DNA of 64,000 bases from Halichondria panicea (GCF_963675165.1 NC_087387.1:1849501-1913500), one strand, 5' to 3'. Counted from the stretch's first letter, positions 1 to 11,599 are shown. Numbers and translations: made by a program. Notes: a model not told the origin generated them from the sequence alone.

Positions 1-553
1 TTGAGGTGGGGAAGGTATGCATGACGCAGTAGTGGCTGTACATAAACTATAGCCTCAAAGCATTACAAGTTAGCTGCCACTCGAGACCATAGTGGAATTT
101 TAGTACCAAAGTATGTGAAAATCTTAATATTCCACGAGAAGCCTACACATTGTAGTGACGTAGCAGAGGCCCAATGTCATCTCCAGTGGCAGTTGTATAC
201 CGTGCTCTACCGAGATTACGCCCACGTCCGAAATTACGCCCACCCCCACTTTTGAGTGAAAGTTCCTGCATAGGCGAGAATACGCCCACCAGGAAGTGAT
301 ACATTTGTCAGTGCAGTTTATTGTGTAAGCTGGTTAGCTCTGAATATAGCGCTAGATTACTCAGAGACCGAGACAAGAACAATCTTTTCTAAATCTCTGT
401 TGAAGAGCATCGAGGTGCCTAATGGTGCTTAATCGGTCAGATTTTCTGCATGACCAATCAAAATTCACACTGGATCATACTTGCAAGTATTATTAGCTAG
501 GAACCTCTAATATAGTGCGAGCAAGGTAGATTTTGTTACTGAGTGCGTGTGCA
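1..553. other. Intergenic, no gene seen
   Basis: I see no supported coding exon here. A short motif containing TACGCCCAC occurs three times between about 213 and 290, a degenerate local repeat. From about 465 onward the sequence resembles the flank upstream of the second hammerhead copy near 9487 (shared CACACTGGATCATAC), so the repeat that carries the ribozyme probably starts at or before this point. Confidence 0.5.
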
Positions 554-614
554 GTCCACTGATGAGTCCCGGCACAATAAACATTAGGGACGAAAAGGTC
601 TAGACCTTCTGGGC
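554..614 (+). ncRNA. Hammerhead ribozyme motif, copy 1
   Basis: All conserved core pieces are present in order. Stem I 5' strand is GTCCA (554-558), then CTGATGA (559-565). Stem II is GTCCC/GGGAC (566-570 with 587-591, five perfect pairs), followed by GAAA (592-595). Stem III is very short: AGGTC/GACCT (596-600 with 603-607) closed by a 2-nt loop, plus the A595-T608 pair. The predicted cleavage site is after C609, and the stem I 3' strand TGGGC (610-614) pairs back to GTCCA with one G-U. Hammerheads with minimal stem III are known from Penelope-like elements, retrozymes and satellite repeats and often work as dimers. Activity here is inferred, not shown. Confidence 0.87.
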
Positions 615-639
615 TATACCAATGATGGATGATCGACAT

Positions 640-905
640 GATCAATCTCCGTTCTGTAAGTGTATGGCTTTTTGTCACAGCCTTTTCTGCAGCTCAAGCA
701 CACCTGTCCAGTAAATGTTTCTCCATAGCAATGCCTTCTCATGGATCTGACCAATCAGGTTGCGTAACACCAGGTAGAGGTAGCAGGAGTATGGCTGCCC
801 AGTTTTCCCAGATTGAGAGCGACAAATGTCGAGAGAGAAGACTTATAAGAGAGAGTGCGTCAATGTGTTCTACATGTACGTATGGTAAGTACTTACTGTA
901 AGTAC
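640..905. repeat. Dispersed repeat, related copy at 3090-3235
   Basis: The stretch shares an ordered series of motifs with 3090-3235: TTTT-TCACAGC, TTTCT(C)TATAGCAA, CATGGATCT, GGCTGCCC, and TTGAGA(G/A)CGACA followed by an AGA-rich run. The 3' part holds an open frame but nothing I recognise, and splice-like sites are not convincing. It may be an old gene fragment or a transposon piece. Confidence 0.45.
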
Positions 906-1430
906 AAAACTAAACTTTACATGCTCATCTACATGTATGTTCAGATAATTTTACTCCCTCACTGTAAAAATTTAGTCTACAGTAAGTACAAAACTATGTC
1001 CAGAACAGTGCAAGCTAGGATAATTAACATGCCCTATTAACATGCCGATTTACCTTAGGTTTTTGTTTCTCACATACATTTCACTTGGTCCATTTGCCTA
1101 TTCGTTCTGCAGGTGATGTACAGTTTGGATTCATTGAGAATGACGCTATTTTGATGTGAGGAACTGAACTGGCAGTATTTAAACAGTTACAGTCAAGAGA
1201 TGTGAGTCGTGGTGGTGATGTGTATTCTGATCTAAATAGCAGCTGTTGTATATGCCCCCCCCCCCCCCGCTCCATTAGACTATAACTTTCACTTTCAGCA
1301 TTAACACACACACACAAACGGACTACCGTATACCTCGCTTGCGCATGCGCACCGAGAGCATAATTATTCTCGGCCACAGCAATTATGTCTGCATGCAGTC
1401 ACATGGTATTCCTCTGATCTGTTCCTATAG

Positions 1431-1524
1431 GACCATAGAGGCCTCTCTTCCAATCGAACGCTACCAAGGTCACACACAGGAGGTGTGCAGGCTCAGATGG
1501 TCACCTGACGGTCAGCTCCTATGA
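1431..1524 (+). pseudogene. CDC20/Fizzy-family WD40 exon relic
   Basis: A plausible acceptor (CTATAG, ending 1430) is followed by an open frame containing RYQGHTQEVCRLRWSPDGQ, which matches the WD40 blade of APC/C activators (the GHxQEVCGL+W+xDxxxLASGGND region of CDC20 and FZR1). The frame stops at TGA 1522-1524, exactly where the family continues with LASGGND, and no donor or downstream blade is visible nearby. I read it as a single stranded exon or pseudogene fragment. It could be the live 5' end of something only if a cryptic donor lies in the exon. Confidence 0.6.
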
Positions 1525-1826
1525 TGTTTTCAGAGTACGAAGCTTGCACGTACATGTACGTGTACTTTAGATCGAGTCATCCAATGCAAATGTTCCTACA
1601 CAAAGATGCCTCTCAATCAGCAAATAAGCAAATAAAGCCTCTCTATAGAAAACCCGTTTTCAGGTGCACCTGCACAGCATGTATATCTCCCACTCACTTT
1701 TGGTCGCATCATTTATAATAGGGTCACAGGCCAATGTTACGTGCTCAATTAGACACTAACGTACTTTTTGTTAAACCATGCATAGATACAGGAAGAGAGG
1801 GATTGGCAACAAAAGCGCCTCGAATA

Positions 1827-2210
1827 GCCATCCGTGTTTCCCTGCGGTTTAATTGAGGCCGCCTACTTTCAACGTTGGGAAAAATGGCCAGACACAAAAT
1901 AAGAGACAAACGATTGTTTTACTGTCAGTATAAGCATTTTGCTGCTTAACTTTCAGTTCAATGCAGCTAGTGCTTTAGGCCATATATGCTACACAGTACA
2001 CTACTTAGTTAGGCAGCTCTAGCTATATTATAGTAGCAGGAGGTACATAGTGTCGCATGTACCTCTAGCTACTTCACAACAATCGAAATTATGTTTTTGT
2101 CATCTCTAAATGATGCCTACAAGCAAGGGGCATCGAATAGAAGTGTTTTGGGGGCTTGGAAAGGTTCGTAAAAGTTGTTCTACCGCGTTGGGGAGGGAAA
2201 CACGGATGGC
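1827..2210. mobile_element. MITE-like inverted-repeat element (CCATCCGTGTT family)
   Basis: GCCATCCGTGTTTCCCT at the left end is mirrored by AGGGAAACACGGATGGC at the right end. There is no coding capacity inside. The interior (AGAGACAAACGATTG, and CTACTTAGTTAGGCAG) recurs in opposite orientation in the larger element at 27867-28705, so both belong to one family. A target-site duplication was not evident. Confidence 0.6.
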
Positions 2211-2479
2211 TTGTCAAGCTCTGTATTGATTTCATGTAATTTTATATGTGGCTTATGGGCGCACGTGATCCGTTGCCAATCCCTCTCTTCCTGTATCTAT
2301 GGTTAAACAAGCTGTTGCATACGCTGTGCCCCCCCCCCCCCTGTGTTCCATTAGACTATTATAATAACGTACTTTTTGTATGTTGTATACGCTGTGCCCC
2401 CCCCCCCGTGTTTCGTTAGACTTTTTATGTGTTGTATATGCTCTGCCCCCCCTGTGTTCCATTATAGTGTTATAATAAT

Positions 2480-2780
2480 GTATGATCGACCCTTCAGAGA
2501 TAGGACCTCCGTCTCACATAGTGTTTATTGTCTAGTGGGTGGGTCTTTACCGGCTGTTTTGGCTCATTGTGACTGTTACTTATCCATTCTAAAGTCTTTA
2601 CCCACTAATCGAGGCACGCATGTCGTATACCTCCTCTGCTCTTGAACTGTGACATACATTCGAGAATAATGGTATAACAAGTGCAAAAAACATTTTTGGG
2701 AGAGTAGGGTTGGAGGAGCATGTGCTCTTGAACTGTAACATACATTCGAGAATAATAGGTATAACAAGTGCAAAAAACAA
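2480..2780. repeat. Local duplications and half transposon end
   Basis: A segment of about 50 bp containing CTCTTGAACTGTRACATACA and a GTATAACAAGTGCAAAAAAC tail occurs twice (about 2637-2687 and 2726-2778). The sequence ending CCTCCTCTG at about 2635 resembles the right terminal repeat of the CAGAGGAGG element at 59584-59704, with a degenerate left partner. 2470-2620 is also related to 4489-4610 through TGTTTATTGTCTAGTGGGT. Confidence 0.5.
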
Positions 2781-2784
2781 AAAT

Positions 2785-5200
2785 GGGGAAGAGTTATTGG
2801 ACAGAGTTCAGATAACAATAGAGATCACAGAAAGACGCACAAACATGAGTGAAATAAGCTTCATCATAGGCAGATAATTATACAATGTGACTTATATGCA
2901 GGAAGCGGCTTGTTTGCCAAGGTGGTTTGAACACCAATACTCGCTGGGGAAATCTGCACTTTATTGTGTCCACATCATCATGCTATATGTAGGTGGTTCC
3001 ACCCAATTTCATAGCTCCGTGGAGGGTCACAGCGATCCCTACTCAACTGGTAGTCAGTGACCGCCTACGACGTTAGTATTTAGCTTTTTTTCACAGCAAT
3101 ATTTTCTTTTTTGCAGCTCTAGTGAGTTTCTCTATAGCAACACTTTCATGGATCTAATTACCAACCAGGAATTTGGCTGCCCGATTCACTCACATTGAGA
3201 ACGACAGAGACAAGACTCGATCAGAGTAAGTCAACGTGTTATACGGTACCCTCTTCGATGTGGGTCATTTGTTTCTCACGTTTAATTCTTAAGTTTCACC
3301 CCAAAAGCACTCTATATGTGTAACTATACACGACAATGTATAGTTACGTCCCAAAGTTAGCTACTTGCTTGCACCATAATCATCAAGGTGAGATGTATTG
3401 GCCTACAGTATTGCCCAGCAGTGACAGTTATTGTAGCCTTTAAGGAATGGATGCATGTAAAGTACTTAGTACGTACAATTAATCCTTAATTCGAACCGTT
3501 GCCAATATCATAAACAGCATTAGTCATTAATCTTTGTATGCATGTACATTATTATTGTCTTTGTGCAAAAGCACAAAGATATACTGTAACATGCAGCCTA
3601 TAAGCATGTGTCATATACACACACACAGCACATACACCACTCCAGGTATGGCAAAGACCAACTCGTTTTTTTGGGATGATTGTACATATTGCTAGGTTGT
3701 ACAAAGACGTTATCTCCTCCGCAGTGGGAGCCTAGGGTTTGGGATCACCAAGCACCTCCAGTGACTGGCTGTAAAAGGTGAGGGTTACAAAGTAATGTGT
3801 TAAACCAGCATGTATGTAAATTTATAATGCAATACTAGCCATGCGTACGTACATTTTATCTCCAAATTATCCCTCTGTCATAATCCATGTACATGCATGT
3901 ACCTAAAGTGTCTGTTTCGTTATATACGTTATATACGGTGTCCATTACAAATGGTTGTGATCCTCCAACTGTGTACCTCTAACTCTAAACCATTGGTTAT
4001 CACCATCCCCTCATGTCCTTCTACCCACGCATTTTTTCTGCATGTGTCTTACATGTAGCTAGCCAGACCAAGAAACCTGGTTCAGAGCTAGCCTCTTTAT
4101 ATATACATGTCGTCGTGTGTGCTAACAGTAGTACTGCTTTTAGTGTTATGTATTGCATCTCTTGTCCTTGCAGAGAACAAATTAGCTTGTGAAAGCGTGA
4201 CCCTATATACCCATTTGCAGATGAAGCCAATTTATTGTGTAGGGGGTATTTACCGTATTTTTTGTCTCAGTGTGTTGTGATTCGTGTCCCAACGACAGTG
4301 CTGGCTGCTTGACAGAAGTGATTGACCAATGGATGAAGGGTTGGTCTAGACGATCAATTAACATGGAGTGAGCTGGCCAATCTCGTCTCAGTAACATAGG
4401 AGAGGAGCAAGTACATGTAGCAAAGGAACGTGTGACCAGCTACGAGTCTGGTGAGTATACAGTGATAATAATTGTGTTAGGTTGTACAATCAACCCTTTA
4501 TCAGAGCTACGTAGGACTCGTGTGTCGCTTAATGTTTATTGTCTAGTGGGTCTTTACTGGCTCAGTGTGACTGCTGCTTTTACCCAAGTGCTCTAAAGTA
4601 TTACCCACTCTGAGTAGAGAGGATGTGTTTATTGGTTGACTGATGCTTCCATTTACAGCCCCTTTGTATACTTTATTGTTTCTTGAGGTGGAGAATGGTA
4701 TGGCAAAAGCTTGTCAATTGCTGTACCATCAGGAAGCAGCAGATAGCTAGATTGTTTGTTGCTGAAGCTACTACATGTTTGGCCCGAGGGTTGTTGATAG
4801 ATTTCAATTCACTGGAGATGTGTCGCTGCTTATAAAGCCAGCCCAAGGTCTAGATGATCTCACGATGAATTGAAATTATTTGTGAAAAGCCGACTACCTA
4901 AAATTCAGATCCAATTGCTTCAGAAGTTCAGAGATCTAAAGTGCTGCCACATTATGCTGTCTACTTAAATGCCTAGGATTCACTCAAAGAAGGCTAAACA
5001 CATCAATACATGCTCTAAAAATAGATGTAGGTCTTGCACAACCTTTACAATTTGAAACTATGAGCATCCAGCTCTGACCATTACTATATGTACACATACC
5101 TGAGGTCAATTAGTGGTAGTTTCTTTTTATTTCAAGTGAGGTGAAAAGGTTGTACTTGAAAAGCTTTGCAGGTTATACTGCAAAAGCACTGCAACCACAA
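2785..5200. other. Intergenic, repeat-derived, no gene seen
   Basis: No exon could be recognised. The stretch contains the second copies of repeats noted at 640-905 (3090-3235) and 2470-2620 (4489-4610), and a short hairpin around 3317-3350. All open frames are under 70 codons and lack recognisable protein content. Confidence 0.5.
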
Positions 5201-5227
5201 TGTAGTAAATACAGTTGGCTTCTGTTA

Positions 5228-5600
5228 TAATGTCAGCAAGCCAACAAAATAATTTGGAATTGCATAATTATAGCTATTGCCAGTGGCTGCCTCTATGCCC
5301 CAAGTCATAGCTGTTGCCTGCAATTCATATAGGTAAAGTTTCACAAAATGAAAAGCAGCAGTAGCAGCATTAGTCCTTGATTCATTGTCTGTGTGAAATG
5401 TGAATTAATCAAAACCAGGAGGCCTTTATTAAGAGAACAAGCTGAATCTTGTCTTAGCCACATGATATCTTGTATACCAATTAAGGGTATGAAGAGAAGC
5501 ATAATTATGTCCTTGCTAGTACCACATAACAAACTAGTGCTGCAAGCTGAATCTTGCCTTTTAGCAGGCCACAGATTCATTGTCTGTCAACAAGGTGACA
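5228..5600. repeat. Direct repeat, left copy (partner 7204-7560)
   Basis: From AGCCAACAAAATAATTT to AAGCTGAATCTTGCCTT the sequence is nearly the same as 7204-7500, including TGAAAAGCAGCAGTAGCAGC and CATAATTATGTCCTTGCTAG. The two copies point the same way about 1.97 kb apart and enclose inverted-repeat DNA. They resemble terminal repeats of a composite non-coding element, but no coding part was found between them. Confidence 0.7.
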
Positions 5601-6244
5601 TGACTTGACAGCCTCAAGAATTCATCCAGTGGTAGTAGTATGGTGTATCACACTGGGCAGACAATGAAATCAACACCCCTATCTGACCATCTACCAAGGC
5701 AACAAGGCTCACTTGGAATCAACACCTCTATCTGACCATCTACAGCAAGGCAACAAGCTGAACAAGCTGAAGCTTGCCCAGATTGCCACCTAACCACACC
5801 TGACTGAGTGGCTCCACAGTTCCACTACAATTAGTGGTTTTCCAAACCTTGCAAGGCTATGCACAATGTAGTGTATGTAGTCCACCCACACATCACAAAA
5901 CTCAAAGTGAAGTAAAAAAATACAGACTACTGCTGACTTTCCACACAACTCAGTACATTTACTACTCTACTTTCACAGCATTCAATTCCTTCTATATATC
6001 ATTTATGCTTGATTGATGCTCAAGGTCAACAAGCTGCTGAGCCTATAATAGTGTGGATAGTAAATACAGGCCCTCAGCTCCAATACATACAAGTTTTAGC
6101 TCCCATCATTTTGCCAAAATGAACCGAGCAACAAGTTAGCTGAGCACATTCAGACAAAATGTGAGGAAAGTTGATGTACCTACACCTGGAAAATTTAATT
6201 ATAATTACTTGGGAATGAGCTATTTGAACTTGGGGGTTTTAAAT

Positions 6245-6400
6245 AATAGTTAGACACTGTTTTGTCATGTCCATGTGATTTAGAAGCCCTTAACCACTTT
6301 AGTACCCTGCTATGCTCAGGATACTAAATCAGCCTTTGGGCTTCTAAATCCCCATAGACCACCTCCAAAACAGTGTCTATCTAGACACTAGATCTACATG
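6245..6400. repeat. Fold-back repeat
   Basis: AGACACTGTTTTG near 6250 is mirrored by CAAAACAGTGTCT near 6368, and GATTTAGAAGCCC by GGGCTTCTAAATC. The flank AAATAATAGTTAGA is shared with the fold-back at 36840-36950, suggesting one family. No coding content. Confidence 0.6.
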
Positions 6401-6464
6401 GGAAGTACTACTACACTACATCACAAGCCCAAATTTTACAGTTAAAATTTTAGTGTGCATTCAT

Positions 6465-7095
6465 TTACAGGGTTTTGCAGAATTCTTGCAACAGGGCTAA
6501 ACAGACACAGCAATGACTTCCATATATGGAAGTCACCTGCTGACTTATAATAATATTATTATGCAATGGTTATCCTGAAATGTTGATGAGACAGGAGCTG
6601 ACAAAAGAAATTGCCAGAGGAGATTTGGTTACAAGACCTTCTGTCTTCACGCTTATCAATATCAGCCAATACCACTGTTTGGAGGGTGTTTCGTTTATCA
6701 ACCTTATGAATGCTTACAACCTTATGAGCTGACGCTCTCTGGACATCTTTCAATTCAAATAACTATACACATACCAGGGTGTCATACAGGATTTTGAATT
6801 AGAGGGGATTTTAAAAAGTCACCAGAACATTTAAAAAAAGGTCAACAGTTATTTAAATACCCTGCCGGCTATGGACACTCAGTCTTACGACTGAGTACGG
6901 AGGGGGGGGAGGGGGTTGGAGCCAGAGGGGGATAATCATGTATCCCTGTATGCTGCATATACAATACATGTACACAAAATACATGTACACAAAATATTAT
7001 AGTCAGCAGTTGACTTCCATATATGGAAGTCATTGCAGTGTCTGTTTAGCCCTGTTGCAAGGATTTTACAAAACCCTGTAGGTTGGACTTATCTG
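6465..7095. repeat. Inverted repeat with arms of about 90 bp
   Basis: The arm at about 6468-6560 (TGCAACAGGGCTAAACAGAC, then GACTTCCATATATGGAAGTC) is repeated in reverse complement at about 6985-7085. Each arm contains its own 18-bp palindrome ACTTCCATATATGGAAGT. The spacer holds a G-rich run near 6900 and no recognisable protein. It has the shape of a non-autonomous fold-back element. Confidence 0.7.
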
Positions 7096-7203
7096 GTTTG
7101 TGGATACAATATGTAAGCAAATCAGTAGCTACACCTATATGTTATGTTCTGGACCCCAATTAATTGTCTATATTTTGCACATCAGGAGTGCATGAATTCC
7201 AGG

Positions 7204-7560
7204 CAAGCCAACAAAATAATTTTGTAATTGCATAATTATAGCTAATGCCAGTGGCTGCCTCTATAGCTGTTGCCTGCAATTCAAGTTTCACAAAATGAAA
7301 AGCAGCAGTAGCAGCATTAGTCCTTGATTCATTGTCTGTGTGAATTAATCAAAACCAGGAGGCCTTGATCAAGAGAACAAGCTGAATCTTGCCTTAGCCA
7401 CATATTCATCTGATATCTTGTATACCAAGGGTATGAAGCATAATTATGTCCTTGCTAGTACCACATAACAAACTAGTGCTGCAAGCTGAATCTTGCCTTA
7501 TTGTGGCATGACTTGTGGCATGAGTTGAGCAGGCCACAGATTCATTGTCTGTCCACAAGG
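7204..7560. repeat. Direct repeat, right copy (partner 5228-5600)
   Basis: See the left copy: same order of motifs with small indels. It runs straight into the 335-bp tandem repeat that starts at 7501. Confidence 0.7.
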
Positions 7561-8170
7561 TGGCTCATTAGCTTATCTATTGACAGCCTCAAGAATTCTT
7601 GTATGGTGTATCACACAACACCTCTATCTGACCATCTACCATGCAAGGCAACACAGTTTGTTGGATGTGGTAGATGTCAGATAGAGGTGTTGATTCATTG
7701 TCTGCCCAGTGTGAATCCAGGCAAGATCCAGCTTGTTGCCAGCTTGTTGCCATGTGGTAGATGTCAGATAGAGTGTGGGGAGCTAATGAGCACCTTGTGG
7801 CTAAGGCAAGATTCAGCAGCACCTCTCTTGCCTTATTGTGGCATGACTTGTGGCATGAGTTGAGCAGGCCACAGATTCATTGTCTGTCCACAAGGTGGCT
7901 CATTAGCTTATCTATTGACAGCCTCAAGAATTCATCTAGTGCTTGTATGGTGTATCACACAACACCTCTATCTGACCATCTACCATGCAAGGCAACACAG
8001 TTTGTTGGATGTGGTAGATGTCAGATAGAGGTGTTGATTCATTGTCTGCCCAGTGTGAATCCAGGCAAGATCCAGCTTGTTGCCAGCTTATTGCCATGTG
8101 GTAGATGTCAGATAGAGTGTGGGGAGCTAATGAGCACCTTGTGGCTAAGGTAAGATTCAGCAGCACCTCT
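7501..8170. repeat. Two-copy 335-bp tandem repeat
   Basis: 7501-7835 and 7836-8170 are near-identical (TTGTGGCATGACTTGTGGCA at both starts), differing by a few substitutions and small indels. Each unit contains inverted motifs (CACCTCTATCTGACCATC against ATGTCAGATAGAGGTG), so it can fold. The long open frames across it simply follow from the duplication and match no known protein. Confidence 0.85.
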
Positions 8171-8179
8171 CAAACCTGC

Positions 8180-9540
8180 CTGGTTATGATTAATTCCAGA
8201 CAATGAATGTAACATTAAAAGGAGCAGTGGTGTGCTGCACAGAACCATAGATTGAAAAGGAAGGGGATTGGAAGTGACCAGGCCTCCCTGTGTAAATGGT
8301 TGAAACACTCCACGTTATGATTTCGCGCTCGCGATTATTTTTGTTTTGACCGTACTCTGGTTGTATTTCAACTGTTTCTAGCTCTCCTATCCGCTGGGAG
8401 GTTACTCTAGAGAAGTAAGTTTACACCACTGACAAGCTCTAACTTGTCTAAGTCCGCTGTCTTTACTCTGTTTTTAGTTTTTGTTGAGTATAGTTGAATT
8501 ACTCCATGTCAACTTTTCTCTTTCCCTGCTGCGAAGCCTAAACAGCAAAAGACATTGCTTGACTTGGTTATTATGTATCTATATAAGTGCTATATAGAAT
8601 GGTTTCATGCCATGGATAAGCTTTACTGTTCATAAACGTTTGCAGTATAGTCTATACTTTTAGACACACCACAGGCCTTGACCTCTCACGACTTCATAGT
8701 AAGGGCTATTCCTTCTTTTATAACATTTATTTGTTTAGTGATAGTGGTTGCGTTGCTTAGTCGACCTTTTAGAGCTATATTTTCTTTACTTTAGAATATT
8801 CAACATTAAAAGTGATCAATTTCACCATTTCTGTGTACAGCACATTGTATGGCAGCCAAGACCTTACACCACATACACCACATACATGTTACCATTGACA
8901 TTCACCGTTTCACATACAGTTTGCCCAATATCCCTCACTCTAGATCTCCACTTGTTCCCCTACTATCCCCCAACTCCTCCCCACTTTACTCATGTGATGT
9001 GATAGACCTCCTTTAGAGCTACTGAATGTATGTGTTAATGACATACAGTACACATCAACCCCACCCCCTCACACAGATCCACCCCTCTCTTGTCTCACGC
9101 ACGACTGACCAGAGACGAACCTCTCGGATTGACGCCTCTTTACACTCTTCATCATTCATGGATTACTTCGCCCACCCACCAGTGGTCCCTATATTGACTA
9201 TAGTTACGCTAGAGAAGCTGGCTGTTGTTACAACGACTGCTACACGTACATGTAACAGTGTGTTTCTGCACTCAAGAATTTCAACGGACAAGTAAGTGTT
9301 AGAGCGACAGTCACATTGCTGGATTATTGTGTTCATTGAACATTACTAACCCTCCTCTCAGGTACATGTACCATGTGGCTGAGGGTGTGGGCTCTACTCT
9401 TAGGAGACCTGGGGAGGGTGGTCACACAGACCAGTGGGCACTTGTCAAAAGGTCAAGGGTAATTACGATTAATCAGAGGAACCACACTGGATCATACGTA
9501 CGTGCTCGTAATGATAGACTGCAAACTAGATTTAGTTGTG
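8180..9540. other. Intergenic, no gene seen
   Basis: No exon with recognisable protein content or good splice sites on either strand. The last ~60 bp before 9543 resemble the flank of the first hammerhead copy. Confidence 0.4.
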
Positions 9541-9542
9541 CA

Positions 9543-9603
9543 GTCCACTGATGACTCCCGGCACAATAAACATAGGGGAAGAAAAGGTCTAGACCTTCTG
9601 GGC
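9543..9603 (+). ncRNA. Hammerhead ribozyme motif, copy 2
   Basis: Same architecture as the copy at 554. GTCCA is at 9543-9547, CTGATGA at 9548-9554, GAAA at 9581-9584, the short stem III AGGTC/GACCT closes on a 2-nt loop, predicted cleavage is after C9598, and TGGGC starts at 9599. Stem II is CTCCC against GGGAA: four pairs remain, but the pair next to the core is C-A instead of G-C. Similarity to copy 1 covers roughly 60-100 bp and ends soon after the motif. Confidence 0.8.
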
Positions 9604-9619
9604 CACATGCGCCATCTAC

Positions 9620-10900
9620 AGGGGATTTTGCTATAAAACCAATTTGCACATGGCGTGATGCACATTATTTTTTCACTAACTGTGCATATCTTATTGCTAG
9701 AATGTTTTGTGAGCCATATGTGAACTTTGTGAGTGTTGATCAATTCCCAAAATAAAATCCCAAAACCTCAATTAGTATTATTAGTGTCAATTACACACAA
9801 TCCGTAGGTCAATTTTTCTGCTGATTTGGCTTGCAAAATAATTATTCTAGTAATACGAATAACTATTTTGCGGAATTCATGTGTACGTCTGTTATAGCTT
9901 ACTTTATTTTCTGGGCTAGTTAGATCCTGTCGGTGTGTATTGTGTGCATGCATGCTATAGCTCTATACCCCAATACACTTACTAACACACAGCTTCACTC
10001 TCTCAGCCCCCCCCTGCACACGCACACACACACACACACAGCTAACACTTGGCCTGAGGTGCACGCTCGAACTCGTGCATAGTTATTGCTCACTACCCCC
10101 TGCGTCTTGTTCATTATTCAGCTCGGACTTCAAAGGTGAGTACATTGAGAAAGTTCAAGTTTTTGGGTGAGAATTATGCTGGTATAAAGGGGTAACTATA
10201 TACAGGCTTTGGAAACACATGTCTGTACGGAAACATTAGTTATGGGTGATTCCTCAGACTACATGGCTATAGTGTAAACAGAATCTCTGTTATGTGCCCA
10301 TTATAAAGTTTGTGAGGTTGCTTGTGTGATGGCAATGATGTGGTCTATGTTGTGCTCGTGGTTTACATGAGGGCTGTTATTTTGAGAATAAAATACAGGT
10401 CAAAATTTTCTTGAACATAACTACTTTGGAGTGCAACATAACATGTACAATGTAGCTGTCAAGAAGGGCTTCACTAAACCCGGGTTTGTAATTGCACACC
10501 TTGCACGTAGGGGTTTAATCGAGTGACCCCTGTGGCTAGCCGTCAGTCGTGTCTAAGGTGGCCGGGTGCCCTCACCAGGAGCTGGGGGGGGGGGGTATAG
10601 CTCTAAGAATCGCGATCATTATGTATAAACATTGTACGTATTTTAAGCAGTACATTAGCTATAAGCCTGTGTGTGTAGGGGGGAAGGTTGTGTATAGTAT
10701 ATTAACTATGAGCTTGTGTGTGTGTGTGTGAATGAGGGGGTTGTACATGCATGTCATTTGAGAAGATGAGATGAGGAGGTGAACAATGTTTTAAAATAAT
10801 TATTTTGATTACAGTTTTTGTTGACACTCTATGAGTAAAAGTACTGCAGTCGCGTATGAGCACAGACCACAAACCACATATAGTTCATTAGGTGAGTGGG
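9620..10900. other. Intergenic, no gene seen
   Basis: Contains a CA microsatellite near 10020-10040, G-runs near 10585 and 10680 and a short TG run near 10718. I see no exon. Confidence 0.45.
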
Positions 10901-10908
10901 CTAAATAA

Positions 10909-11530
10909 ACAGGGTTTACATGAGGTTTGGTTTGATGGCGTCTTTCATTAGAACAGCCAGTGCTCACCGGTTGCTACTTTGCAAGGTTATTAGTGTGAAA
11001 GGCTCACGTATAGTACTGGCCATAGAGATATCAAACAGGGTCTGAGGGTTATAGGGGGAATGGTGATTGGTGCTCAAGACAAATCACCAATAAGTGACCA
11101 CTATATGTGGTATACAATTTTTCTTGCACTGCACAACTTTTTAATAGTGAGAACAAAATAATAATGATCTCATTTCATCATTCAGGATGATAAATACGAT
11201 GTATAAATGACTTTTTGTTAACAATTAATCATAGCTTGGTTGACTCAGAGGGTTGGCTACCTGGAACCAGGCTAAAGTGGTACTTGAGGTATCCTGTATT
11301 GATAAATGGTGGTACTGAAAGACAAACTGTGGGTTGTGTGTATAAACTTGTGGTATGCTGGTAAGATGATATCCACGCACCTCTCTGCAGTCTTGCTTTT
11401 GACCGATTGTGATCTTACTTTGCAAGGTTATTAGTGTGAAAGGCTCCCATATAGTACTGGCCATAGAGATATCAAACAGGGTATGAGGGTTTAAATTAGG
11501 GGGAGGAATGGTGATTGGTGCTCAAGACAT
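10909..11530 (-). pseudogene. MTHFD1 exon 13 relics (two) and exon 12 sliver
   Basis: 10909-11115 matches the functional exon 13 region (25236-25480): TGAGGTTTGGTTTGATGGCG, CAGCCAGTGCTC, ATAGAGATATCAAACAGGGT and the flank ATGGTGATTGGTG, with large internal losses. 11416-11530 repeats the 3' part a second time. 11230-11420 matches the intron and splice region of exon 12 (26000-26110). The coding frames are destroyed, so these are dead duplicates of the live gene about 14 kb away. Confidence 0.8.
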
Positions 11531-11599
11531 CCATCACCAATTAAGTTAAGGCTATAGCAAGTATGTTCACAGTGTATATAGAGCACACTTTTTCTTGCA

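Larger units (their letters stand above)
1240..2470. repeat. Poly-C-centred degenerate repeat, four scattered units
   Basis: Units of the form GTTGTATAYGC, a run of 6-16 C, then GTTCCATTAGACTAT occur near 1247-1285, 2311-2360, 2378-2425 and 2433-2465. The last three are tandem with a spacing of about 65 bp. The relic exon at 1431 and the inverted-repeat element at 1827 lie between the first unit and the rest. Confidence 0.6.

Noticed and set aside
7501-8166. Overlapping 76-130-codon frames on both strands in the tandem repeat
   Set aside because: They exist only because a 335-bp non-coding unit is duplicated. There is no recognisable domain, and all strands are equally open.
7501-8170. CRISPR-like repeated short motif (GATTCATTGTCTG)
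   Set aside because: Spacing and units are those of a two-copy tandem duplication, with no regular repeat-spacer array, and the DNA is animal.
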